Source: CAYQVW01 sp964421245
GTDB lineage: Bacteria; Margulisbacteria; WOR-1; XYC2-FULL-46-14
NCBI GenBank assembly: GCA_964421245.1
Contig: CAYQVW010000015.1
Location: 1-32,703, forward strand
Length of the DNA stretch: 32,703 bases
Direction: 5' to 3'
Shown: piece by piece, positions 9,378 through 15,256 of the stretch
Position numbering within the stretch: position 1 is the stretch's first letter
Layout: each line of letters starts with the position of its first letter
Position numbers and translations under genes: made by a program
Notes under the pieces: model-generated
Seen by the model: the letters and a program-made list of their open reading frames with translations, nothing else
Databases searched by the model: none
Told to the model about the DNA's origin: nothing

Positions 9378-9732
9378 ATTAGTTTTAGTTGTAGAAGATA
9401 GTCCGACCCAGCTTGAGGTTTTGAAAAATATTGTAGCAAGTGCAGGATATGATGTTAGAACATCTATAAGCGGGGAGGAGGCGCTAAAAATGGTGACTCA
9501 GGATCCATTTGATTTGGTTATTTTAGATCTTCTATTACCCCGGGTTGACGGATTTGAAGTTTGTCGAAGAATAAAAAGAGATCCCTCGACCAATAAAATA
9601 AAAGTGCTTGCCATTACCTCTTTTGATGTGGCCGACATTGCCGATAAAACTTCTGCTGCTGGGGTAGATGAGATTTTAATCAAGCCTTTTAAACCGCAGG
9701 ACTTAGAAAAGAAGCTAAAAAAACTAATCTAG
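9370..9732 (+). CDS. Single-domain CheY-like response regulator
   Basis: A 120-residue receiver domain with no output domain. The acidic pair is Glu9-Asp10 (VVEDSP), the phospho-acceptor is Asp53 in VILDLLLP, and the conserved Thr (AITSF) and Lys (IKPF) follow. The start is ATG 9370, overlapping the ATPase stop by 8 nt; ATG 9352 is possible but would add only a few basic residues. GGTGGTG at 9354-9360 may serve as a weak ribosome site. As last gene of the operon it may signal to the ATPase or barrel through protein contact. Its stop region overlaps the end of the convergent DUF1015 gene by 9 nt, and there is no terminator between them. Confidence 0.85.
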   Translation: MGKLVLVVEDSPTQLEVLKNIVASAGYDVRTSISGEEALKMVTQDPFDLVILDLLLPRVDGFEVCRRIKRDPSTNKIKVLAITSFDVADIADKTSAAGVDEILIKPFKPQDLEKKLKKLI

Positions 9733-11079
9733 TGATTTTTCGTCGTACGCGATTCTTTCGTTGAACTCAATTTTGTTTATTACAAGGCCGCTTAATAGCT
9801 TCGGATAAAAGAAGGTGGATTTTTGCGGCATTTTTTCTAGGGTTTTTGCTGTTTCCATTACATCTTCAACCCTTGTTGGATTCAATATTATTCCGATGTC
9901 AAACTCTTTGCTTAAAACTTTATCCAATGCGTCATCCTTATCTTTTGAAAATGTTATATCATCAGCAGTCATTCCAAGTATTTTAGCAATCACAATTGTA
10001 TGCAATATTGTAACATCAAGGTTTTTATAGGCCTCTGATTTATCTTCTTTTAGCATTTCATCAATATTAATATCTTCTCGAAGTTTTAGTAATAAATATT
10101 TTTTCTGATCTTTTTGTGATAATAGGAACAGGTGTTCATTTTTGTCCTTTTGAGAAGTTAGTTCTTTTAGTGCTTTCTTTCTAACTTTTTTTTCTGTTCT
10201 TTTGCTGTATGGAAACTCTTTTATTTCAAAATATATCCCTAATTCCTCAAAAAACCCTTGGACGTCAAAATTTGATGCGACTTTTACCAAACGATGGATG
10301 GGAAGAACTACCAATCCTTCGGCCTCAATCGGAGTAAAGAAAGCCATTATATGATTATATGATTCATCTTCACTAAAGCGGGTATTTCTACCTTTCATTT
10401 CGTTTCTATATTTTAACGACGCTTCATAGCGATGGTGGCCATCGGCAATAAAAATAGGCTTATCTTTCATTTCTTTCATTATTTTTAGGATTACATTTTT
10501 AGCTTCAACTCTCCAGATTCTGTGAACAACCTTGTTTTTATCCTTTACTTCAAAGAGAGGCTTTCTTCTTGTGAATTTTTTAAAAGGTTTAAGTGTTTTT
10601 AACTTTTCATCAGAATAAATTGTAAAGATATTTTCAAGGTTTGCAGAACAGGCGCGTAAAAGCTCGATCCGATCTTTTTTTGGTTTTGAAAGGGTATTTT
10701 CGTGTGGATAGACTTTTCCATGACCAAAATCCTCAAGACGAAGGAGTGCAATGAAACCTTGCCTGGCATATTTTTTCCCACCTACGTTAAAACGCTGTTC
10801 ATAAAAATAAATTCCTGGTTTTTCATCTTGAGAGAGAATATTGTGGTGTACCCAGCCCTTTAAAAATGCGGCTGATCTTAAATATTTGTTGTTATATTGT
10901 GAATCTTCCTTAAATTCTTTCCCCAAAATTAAACGGATGATGTTAAAATTACTTTGCTCGTAATATTCATCCTGCTCATCGGATGATATAACATCATAGG
11001 GGGGCGTCATTACCTTTGCTGGTTTTTTGACCTTTTTCTTATTATAGACTATTCCCTGAAAGGGGAAGACATTTACCAT
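9724..11079 (-). CDS. DUF1015 family protein
   Basis: A 451-residue soluble protein of the DUF1015 family (COG4198). The family-typical N-terminus (VFPFQGIVYN, then TPPYDVIS), the central ADGHHRYE motif near residue 210, and the ENTLSKPKKDR segment are all present. The start is taken as ATG 11079, because a TTG 18 nt upstream lies inside the predicted promoter and DUF1015 proteins usually begin just before the FPFQG-like segment. The DGHHR motif recalls the ParB/SerK-like fold used by some serine kinases, so a role in serine metabolism is possible, but this is inference. It is a single-gene unit divergent from the small gene at 11142. Confidence 0.85.
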   Translation of the reverse strand: MVNVFPFQGIVYNKKKVKKPAKVMTPPYDVISSDEQDEYYEQSNFNIIRLILGKEFKEDSQYNNKYLRSAAFLKGWVHHNILSQDEKPGIYFYEQRFNVGGKKYARQGFIALLRLEDFGHGKVYPHENTLSKPKKDRIELLRACSANLENIFTIYSDEKLKTLKPFKKFTRRKPLFEVKDKNKVVHRIWRVEAKNVILKIMKEMKDKPIFIADGHHRYEASLKYRNEMKGRNTRFSEDESYNHIMAFFTPIEAEGLVVLPIHRLVKVASNFDVQGFFEELGIYFEIKEFPYSKRTEKKVRKKALKELTSQKDKNEHLFLLSQKDQKKYLLLKLREDINIDEMLKEDKSEAYKNLDVTILHTIVIAKILGMTADDITFSKDKDDALDKVLSKEFDIGIILNPTRVEDVMETAKTLEKMPQKSTFFYPKLLSGLVINKIEFNERIAYDEKSLD

Positions 11080-11085
11080 ACCTTC

Positions 11086-11114
11086 AATATAGCACAAAAT
11101 TGCTTTTTGCTCAA
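11086..11114 (-). promoter_or_regulatory. Leaderless promoter of the DUF1015 gene
   Basis: On the minus strand, TTGAGC (11114-11109) and TATATT (11091-11086) are separated by 17 bp. Six nt separate the -10 from ATG 11079, so the transcript should start at the A of ATG. GAAGG adjoins the ATG too closely to act as a ribosome site. Confidence 0.55.
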
Positions 11115-11135
11115 ATTTGCCATTTATGTTAATAT
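11107..11135 (+). promoter_or_regulatory. Leaderless promoter of the 76-aa gene, overlapping the opposing -35
   Basis: TTGCTC (11107-11112) and TAATAT (11130-11135) have a 17-bp spacer, and the -10 ends 6 nt before GTG 11142. The -35 hexamer overlaps the -35 of the minus-strand DUF1015 promoter, offset by 2 bp. Confidence 0.5.
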
Positions 11136-11141
11136 TTTGAA

Positions 11142-11372
11142 GTGAGTATTGAAAAACTAAACAACGATGTTAGAAAATTTCTGGAAGTATATAATATATT
11201 AAGTCCTGAGGCAAAGGGACTGGTTGAGATCCAGCTTACTCCGCATTTGCAAAATGCGGACAAAAGAACCAAGGCTCTATATTCTGCTCTTCTCTCGGCG
11301 GCTCAAGAGGGACTTAGCATTGCCGACGCTATTTCTAGAATGGAGGCTGCTGCAAAAAAGGAATCCTCTTAA
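11142..11372 (+). CDS. Small helical protein of unknown function (76 aa)
   Basis: A 76-residue soluble protein that I do not recognise. Composition and spacing suggest three or four amphipathic helices (KLNNDVRKFLEVYN, SPEAKGLVEIQL, KRTKALYSALLSAAQEG, SIADAISRMEAAAKK). It starts with GTG directly behind a well-formed promoter and without a Shine-Dalgarno. Its TAA stop (11370-11372) shares bases with the stop of the 52-aa gene on the other strand. The promoter, the intact frame and its fit between neighbours support a real gene. Confidence 0.6.
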   Translation: MSIEKLNNDVRKFLEVYNILSPEAKGLVEIQLTPHLQNADKRTKALYSALLSAAQEGLSIADAISRMEAAAKKESS

Positions 11373-11527
11373 TCAAGCAGAGCAAAAAAGATTAAGCCAA
11401 ATAGGATGAGGACAATTCCTGATCCACCTCGTATTAAAGTCAACACATCTGGCCACCAAAGATAGACAGAGTATGCGCCAACAAGAATTAGAGCCATTCC
11501 AAGAATTGATTTTATAATCTGTCCCAT
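11369..11527 (-). CDS. 52-aa two-helix membrane protein downstream of parB
   Basis: A short minus-strand frame from ATG 11527 to TAA 11369-11371. It encodes 52 residues that form two hydrophobic helices (about 5-23 and 35-51) joined by a short loop with WWPD and RGG. GGGAGGAG, lying in the last codons of parB, provides a strong Shine-Dalgarno 7 nt before the ATG, and the start is 2 nt after the parB stop. It is therefore probably the third gene of the parA-parB operon. Function is unknown. A link to chromosome partitioning is suggested only by position. Confidence 0.7.
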   Translation of the reverse strand: MGQIIKSILGMALILVGAYSVYLWWPDVLTLIRGGSGIVLILFGLIFFALLD

Positions 11528-11529
11528 AA

Positions 11530-12369
11530 TTATCTCCTCCCTATTAAGTCGAGGATTCTATTGAGATCTTCTTTTGAGAAGAAATCAATTTCAATCTTTC
11601 CCTTTTCCGGTTTTCCATATATTCTTACCTTTGTTCCTAACTGCAATATTAAATAATCTGCAATATCTTTAAATATATGTAGTTTCTGTTTTGCTTTTTT
11701 TCGTTTACGGCTTTGTGGCGTAATAACTGTTTCTATGTCTCGTACATTCATTTTATTTTTTAGGATTTGATGATACAGTTCTAGCTGCTTTTCTTTGGGA
11801 GCGGCTAATAGGGCCCTGGCGTGACCGGCCGTAATTTTGTTTTTTTTCAATCCTCCTAGAATTTCTCCAGGTAGGTCTAATAAGCGCATCATGTTTGCAA
11901 CATTTGATCGGCTTTTTCCAACTTTTTTTGCGATTTCCTCTTGTGACCAGTTAAATTCAGAATTAAGTCTGTTGTAGGCGTCGGCTTCTTCTATTGGGTT
12001 TAGGTCTACTCGCTGTAGGTTCTCAACCAATGCAATTTTTATTGATTCTTCGTCCGAAAAATCTTTAATAATTGCAGGTATTGTTGGTTTTCCAGCCTTT
12101 ATTGCTGCACGAAGTCGGCGTTCTCCAGCAACAAGCTCGTAGCCGGCCTTGGTCATGCGTGCCAAAATCGGCTGGATTACCCCGCTGGTTTTTATGCTTT
12201 CCGAAAGTTGGTCAAGCTCCTCTTCTCTAAAAATTGTTCGTGGCTGGTTTGGATTTGGAACCACCTTTGTAATATCAACATTTACAACAGTTCTCCCAGA
12301 AGTAAAAACAGTTCCCTTTGGAATCAGAGCATCCAGTCCTTTTCCTAGTCCTCTTTTAGGTTGATTCAT
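11530..12369 (-). CDS. parB: Chromosome-partitioning protein ParB/Spo0J
   Basis: A 279-residue ParB. The N-terminal RGLGKGLDALIP motif (6-17) is typical of Spo0J and is the ParA-interacting end. The CTPase/ParB box shows NPNQPR (39-44), VIQPILAR (64-71) and GERR (82-85). A helix-turn-helix DNA-binding region follows (about 120-175, with WSQEEIAKKVGKSRSNVAN), then a lysine-rich linker and a C-terminal dimerisation segment. ATG 12369 is chosen over an upstream TTG; it overlaps the end of parA by 14 nt, and GGAGG in parA lies about 9 nt upstream. It binds parS sites and loads condensin in characterised bacteria. No convincing parS was found in this window. Confidence 0.95.
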   Translation of the reverse strand: MNQPKRGLGKGLDALIPKGTVFTSGRTVVNVDITKVVPNPNQPRTIFREEELDQLSESIKTSGVIQPILARMTKAGYELVAGERRLRAAIKAGKPTIPAIIKDFSDEESIKIALVENLQRVDLNPIEEADAYNRLNSEFNWSQEEIAKKVGKSRSNVANMMRLLDLPGEILGGLKKNKITAGHARALLAAPKEKQLELYHQILKNKMNVRDIETVITPQSRKRKKAKQKLHIFKDIADYLILQLGTKVRIYGKPEKGKIEIDFFSKEDLNRILDLIGRR

Positions 12370-13123
12370 CGCCAATTACCTCCTTTGCAAAATTTTCATA
12401 AGCTTGGGCGCCGTTTGAATTTGGATCATAAAAAATTATTGGTTGTCCAAAGCTTGGAGCCTCAGCCAATCGAACATTTCTTGGTATCATTGATTTAAAA
12501 ACTTTGTTTCCAAAGGTCTTTTTGGTCTCCTCGGCCACTTGATTGGATAAAATAGTCCTACTGTCGTACATTGTAAGTATTACTCCGCGAATTTTCAAGG
12601 CCGGATTTAATCTTTCTCGGACCAGTTCAAGTGTTTGCATAAGCTGGCTTATCCCTTCTAGTGCATAATATTCACATTGTATTGGGACAATTACCTCATC
12701 AGCTGCTGATAGGGCATTTACGGTTAAAAGGTTTAGGGATGGGGGGCAGTCTATTATAATATGTTCATATTTATCTCTTATATCAAAGATTGCCTTTTTT
12801 AGTCGGCCTTCTCTGGTTGGCATGTTTACCAGTTCTACTTCAGCTCCAGCTAGACGTGAGGTAGCGGGGATTATATCTAAATTAGGTAGATTCGTTTTTT
12901 TAATAATATCTTGAATTGGGACCGATTCTGTTAATACATTATATATACAAGATTGCTCCGGGCTGCGGTCAACACCAAAGGCAACGGTTGCATTTCCCTG
13001 TGGATCAAGATCAATTAAAAGTGCCTTTTTGCCAAAGGTTGCAATATAGGCAGCTAGGTTTACTGAAGTTGTAGTTTTTCCAACGCCACCTTTTTGATTC
13101 ACAACGGCCGTAGTTATACCCAT
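12356..13123 (-). CDS. parA: Chromosome-partitioning ATPase ParA/Soj
   Basis: A 255-residue deviant-Walker ATPase. The Walker A KGGVGKTT spans residues 11-18 with the signature second lysine; LIDLDPQGNA and a Walker B IIIDCPPSLN follow. Length and motifs match chromosomal Soj, which forms ATP-dependent dimers on the nucleoid and is stimulated by ParB. It is translated directly from its promoter with no Shine-Dalgarno, and is coupled to parB by overlap. In many genomes rsmG lies next to parA; here about 1.5 kb of REP/RAYT material separates them. Confidence 0.95.
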   Translation of the reverse strand: MGITTAVVNQKGGVGKTTTSVNLAAYIATFGKKALLIDLDPQGNATVAFGVDRSPEQSCIYNVLTESVPIQDIIKKTNLPNLDIIPATSRLAGAEVELVNMPTREGRLKKAIFDIRDKYEHIIIDCPPSLNLLTVNALSAADEVIVPIQCEYYALEGISQLMQTLELVRERLNPALKIRGVILTMYDSRTILSNQVAEETKKTFGNKVFKSMIPRNVRLAEAPSFGQPIIFYDPNSNGAQAYENFAKEVIGDEST

Positions 13124-13132
13124 GGTGAATTT

Positions 13133-13162
13133 ATTATACCTATCTTTTTAGAGGTAAGTCAA
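13133..13162 (-). promoter_or_regulatory. Leaderless promoter of parA-parB
   Basis: On the minus strand, TTGACT (13162-13157) and a perfect TATAAT (13138-13133) are separated by 18 bp. Nine nt separate the -10 from ATG 13123, and there is no Shine-Dalgarno. The REP1 hairpin begins about 10 bp upstream. Confidence 0.65.
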
Positions 13163-13172
13163 ATCTTGTATA

Positions 13173-13200
13173 CCGCGTAGCCACCCCTCTTAGGGGTGGC
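13173..13200 (+). repeat. REP1: GTAG plus 9-bp hairpin
   Basis: CCGCGTAG (13173-13180) leads into a perfect hairpin at 13180-13200: 9-bp stem GCCACCCCT/AGGGGTGGC with loop CTT. GTAG immediately 5' of a palindrome is the classical tetranucleotide layout recognised by RAYT enzymes. Confidence 0.8.
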
Positions 13201-13256
13201 ATTAAGGTGTGAAATTTTTTTGTAGAATTGACGATACATTAATAGGAGAACCTTGA

Positions 13257-14042
13257 GTGGAACTATCATTTAATAATTTAAAAAGTAGAATTGTTGTGAA
13301 TCGTTTTACATATCATCTAGTTCGATGTGGTGGGGAAAGAATTGATGGTTTATGTGATGTTGCTGGCCGAATCATAAAGACCGTATCATCAGAATATAAC
13401 GTAGGGGGACTAAGAGAGATTGTCAGAGAAGTTGAAAGCATAAATGATGAAAGGGTAACTTGGGGGAATAGACACTTAGTAGCTCGACAACTTTATCAAG
13501 ATGAGAGAATCTCTCTGGACGAACTTAAAAGCGTATTAATTAATTTGTCCTCCGCAACATCAACAATATTGTGTGGTCTATCTGGAGCACTTTTTCTAAC
13601 AAAAGTTGTTGGAGAATATTCATTAGTCCCTAGTTTAATGCCGAGTTTGATTTCTTCGGACATGATAGATTCGTTAGAAGGCATTATCAATAATCCATTG
13701 TTAACATTAGTTGGGGTTTTGCTTTCTCCAGTTGTTAATCTCCAGCTTTTTCGTATTTTACATCTATTTTATCCTTTTGATCAGACTGGAATAAATGATT
13801 ATGATCAACTTTATTCTGGTTCTATTTTAAAAAGAACAAAAAATTATTTAAACATGACTGCTATTAAGCCGATAGGCGAAGAATTTGTGTTTCGTTTTGG
13901 AGTGCAAGGTTTGTTACAGGGTATCATTTCGCCTTTGAAAGCAATAATGCTCCAGACAACACTGTTTTCACTCAGTCACCCTAAAAAAGATGAGATGGAC
14001 TATCTTTGGATTGCATTTGTTGGGTCCTACATTCAATTTTGA
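13257..14042 (+). CDS. CPBP-family intramembrane protease-like protein, C-terminally short
   Basis: A 261-residue protein with a soluble N-terminal half (about 1-95) and then hydrophobic segments. EEFVFR has Glu208, Glu209 and Arg213, matching CPBP (Abi) motif 1, ExxxR preceded by Glu. FSLSH (Phe237 to His241) matches motif 2, FxxxH. The chain stops 20 residues later, so the final motif with its conserved His/Asn and the last membrane segments are missing. The other frames downstream do not restore it. The start is GTG 13257 with AGGAG at 13244-13248. CPBP proteins include CAAX proteases and bacteriocin-immunity proteins; this one may be inactive. It lies between REP1 and REP2. Confidence 0.6.
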   Translation: MELSFNNLKSRIVVNRFTYHLVRCGGERIDGLCDVAGRIIKTVSSEYNVGGLREIVREVESINDERVTWGNRHLVARQLYQDERISLDELKSVLINLSSATSTILCGLSGALFLTKVVGEYSLVPSLMPSLISSDMIDSLEGIINNPLLTLVGVLLSPVVNLQLFRILHLFYPFDQTGINDYDQLYSGSILKRTKNYLNMTAIKPIGEEFVFRFGVQGLLQGIISPLKAIMLQTTLFSLSHPKKDEMDYLWIAFVGSYIQF

Positions 14043-14105
14043 CAGCGATTTTAATTCACTCCGCTTTTAATATTACTTATATTTTAGCTAACAAAAAGTA
14101 GATGT

Positions 14106-14129
14106 GTAGTCACCCCTCTTAGGGGTGGC
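14106..14129 (+). repeat. REP2: GTAG plus hairpin, direct copy of REP1
   Basis: GTAG (14106-14109) precedes a hairpin at 14109-14129 with the same centre as REP1 (CACCCCT, loop CTT, AGGGGTG). One G-T wobble replaces a Watson-Crick pair. The CCGC that precedes GTAG in REP1 is not kept. Confidence 0.8.
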
Positions 14130-14161
14130 AGAAAGTTGTTTTCAGCGTTATCATATTGGTA

Positions 14162-14656
14162 GTGCCAAAACATATAAAACTACCTGGATATGCATATTTT
14201 TTGACAACTAGGCTGTTTGGCAACCTTTCTATTTTTAGCGATGAACAGTGTTGCTTGCTACTTATCAAAGATTTAGACTTCTACCGAGAAAAACTGGATT
14301 ATCAAATATATGGTTATGTAATCATGCCTGATCATTTTCATTGGATTATTCATCCATCTGGAAAAGCAGATATTTCGGTTATAATGAACAAGATTAAAGG
14401 TCATTCTAGTTTTGTAATTAATAAATATTTAAAGCGTAGTGGTAAGCTATGGCAGAAAGGATATCATGATCATGTTATCCGGAATGGCAAGGATTTTGAA
14501 GAAAAAGTTAAGTATATTCACAAAAATCCAATTAGAGCAGAATTGGCTGATAAAATAGGGGACTATAAATTTTCAAGCTATAGAAATTATTATTTAGGGG
14601 ATAATTCTTTAATAAAGGTTGATGTTCCTATGTACAGTATGTTGGCAAAACAATAG
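14162..14656 (+). CDS. REP-associated tyrosine transposase (RAYT, Y1/IS200-like)
   Basis: A 164-residue Y1-type HUH nuclease. The HUH motif is His58-Phe-His60 in MPDHFHWI, and the probable catalytic Tyr118 lies in KYIHKNPIRAEL, the usual RAYT ending. W-Q-K-G-Y-H-D-H-V-I-R between them is also typical. RAYTs nick and join single-stranded REP DNA. This gene sits between REP2 and REP3, which have the GTAG-hairpin form expected of its substrates. GTG 14162 is taken as start, with TATCAT ending 7 nt upstream; the TTG at 14156 is an alternative. No frameshift is visible, so the enzyme may be active. Confidence 0.88.
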   Translation: MPKHIKLPGYAYFLTTRLFGNLSIFSDEQCCLLLIKDLDFYREKLDYQIYGYVIMPDHFHWIIHPSGKADISVIMNKIKGHSSFVINKYLKRSGKLWQKGYHDHVIRNGKDFEEKVKYIHKNPIRAELADKIGDYKFSSYRNYYLGDNSLIKVDVPMYSMLAKQ

Positions 14657-14658
14657 AT

Positions 14659-14688
14659 GGCAACGCCTAAGAGGCGTTGCCTACGCGG
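14659..14688 (-). repeat. REP3: inverted GTAG plus hairpin overlapping the rsmG stop
   Basis: The hairpin at 14659-14681 has a 10-bp stem GGCAACGCCT/AGGCGTTGCC and loop AAG, followed by CTACGCGG (14681-14688). Read on the minus strand it is CCGCGTAG plus hairpin, the same layout as REP1. The stem differs, but the central CCTCTTAGG is shared. Its TAG is the stop codon of rsmG. Confidence 0.8.
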
Positions 14689-15256
14689 TTGTCTTTTCAA
14701 TAATCACCAATGACCTTTTATGGCCATTTGAGAGCTCTATTTTTTTGATCTCTTTTATATCTCCATTATAATCTTCAACTTCGGGTCCTTTTTGTGCAAT
14801 AAGGAGGCCACCAGGTTTTAGGTAATTGATGGCAATTGGGGCTAATTTTGTAAGTTTGGCAACTGCTCTGGCGACTACAACATCAAACTTACCGAGTTTT
14901 ACTTCTCCTGCCCGTCCCCAAATAACTTCTACATCTTTTAAGTCTAAAATATTAACAATGTGTTTTAGAAATTCGGTTTTCTTCTTTGTTGATTCAATCA
15001 AGGTCAGTTTTATCTCTGGTCTTGCAATTTTAAGTGGAATTCCTGGGAATCCTGCTCCGGTTCCAATATCCAGCACCTTTTCTTTTTGTAAATCAATTGC
15101 TTGAAGAATAGAAAGAGAATCTTCAAAGTGTTTTACTTTTATTTCTTCTGGATTAGTGATCGAGGTTAGATTAAATTTCTTATTCCAATCTAATAATTCA
15201 GTAAGATATATACTAAAAAGCTTGTCCAATACTAAAGTGGAGGATTCCTTCTCCAA
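14681..15256 (-). CDS. rsmG: 16S rRNA (guanine-527-N7) methyltransferase RsmG
   Basis: A 191-residue methyltransferase. It shows the RsmG signature: WNKKFNLTSI near 24-33, HFEDSL (43-48), the SAM-binding VLDIGTGAGFPG (61-72), and later VVARAVAKL and KPGGLLIAQKG. It methylates N7 of G527 in 16S rRNA. The frame opens inside the end of the BamA-like gene, overlapping by 44 nt. TTG 15256 is the most upstream plausible start, and a TTG further in cannot be excluded. The C-terminus ends Thr-Ala-stop, with the last codons formed by the CCGCGTAG of REP3, so the native tail may have been altered by that repeat. Confidence 0.92.
   Translation of the reverse strand: MEKESSTLVLDKLFSIYLTELLDWNKKFNLTSITNPEEIKVKHFEDSLSILQAIDLQKEKVLDIGTGAGFPGIPLKIARPEIKLTLIESTKKKTEFLKHIVNILDLKDVEVIWGRAGEVKLGKFDVVVARAVAKLTKLAPIAINYLKPGGLLIAQKGPEVEDYNGDIKEIKKIELSNGHKRSLVIIEKTTA

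Larger units (their letters stand above)
13173..14688. mobile_element. REP-flanked RAYT unit carrying a CPBP-like gene
   Basis: A 1516-bp block bounded by CCGCGTAG plus a hairpin on the left and a hairpin plus CTACGCGG on the right, which are inverted copies of the same octamer. Inside are a third hairpin, a shortened CPBP protease-like gene and a REP-associated tyrosine transposase. The block lies between rsmG and parA. Both genes point out of it on the minus strand, while the internal genes are on the plus strand. The mobile status of the whole block is inferred from this layout. Confidence 0.55.

Noticed and set aside
13173..14688. CRISPR-like array because of repeated hairpins
   Set aside because: Only three copies at irregular distances, enclosing genes rather than uniform spacers; the GTAG-hairpin form and adjacent RAYT identify them as REP elements.
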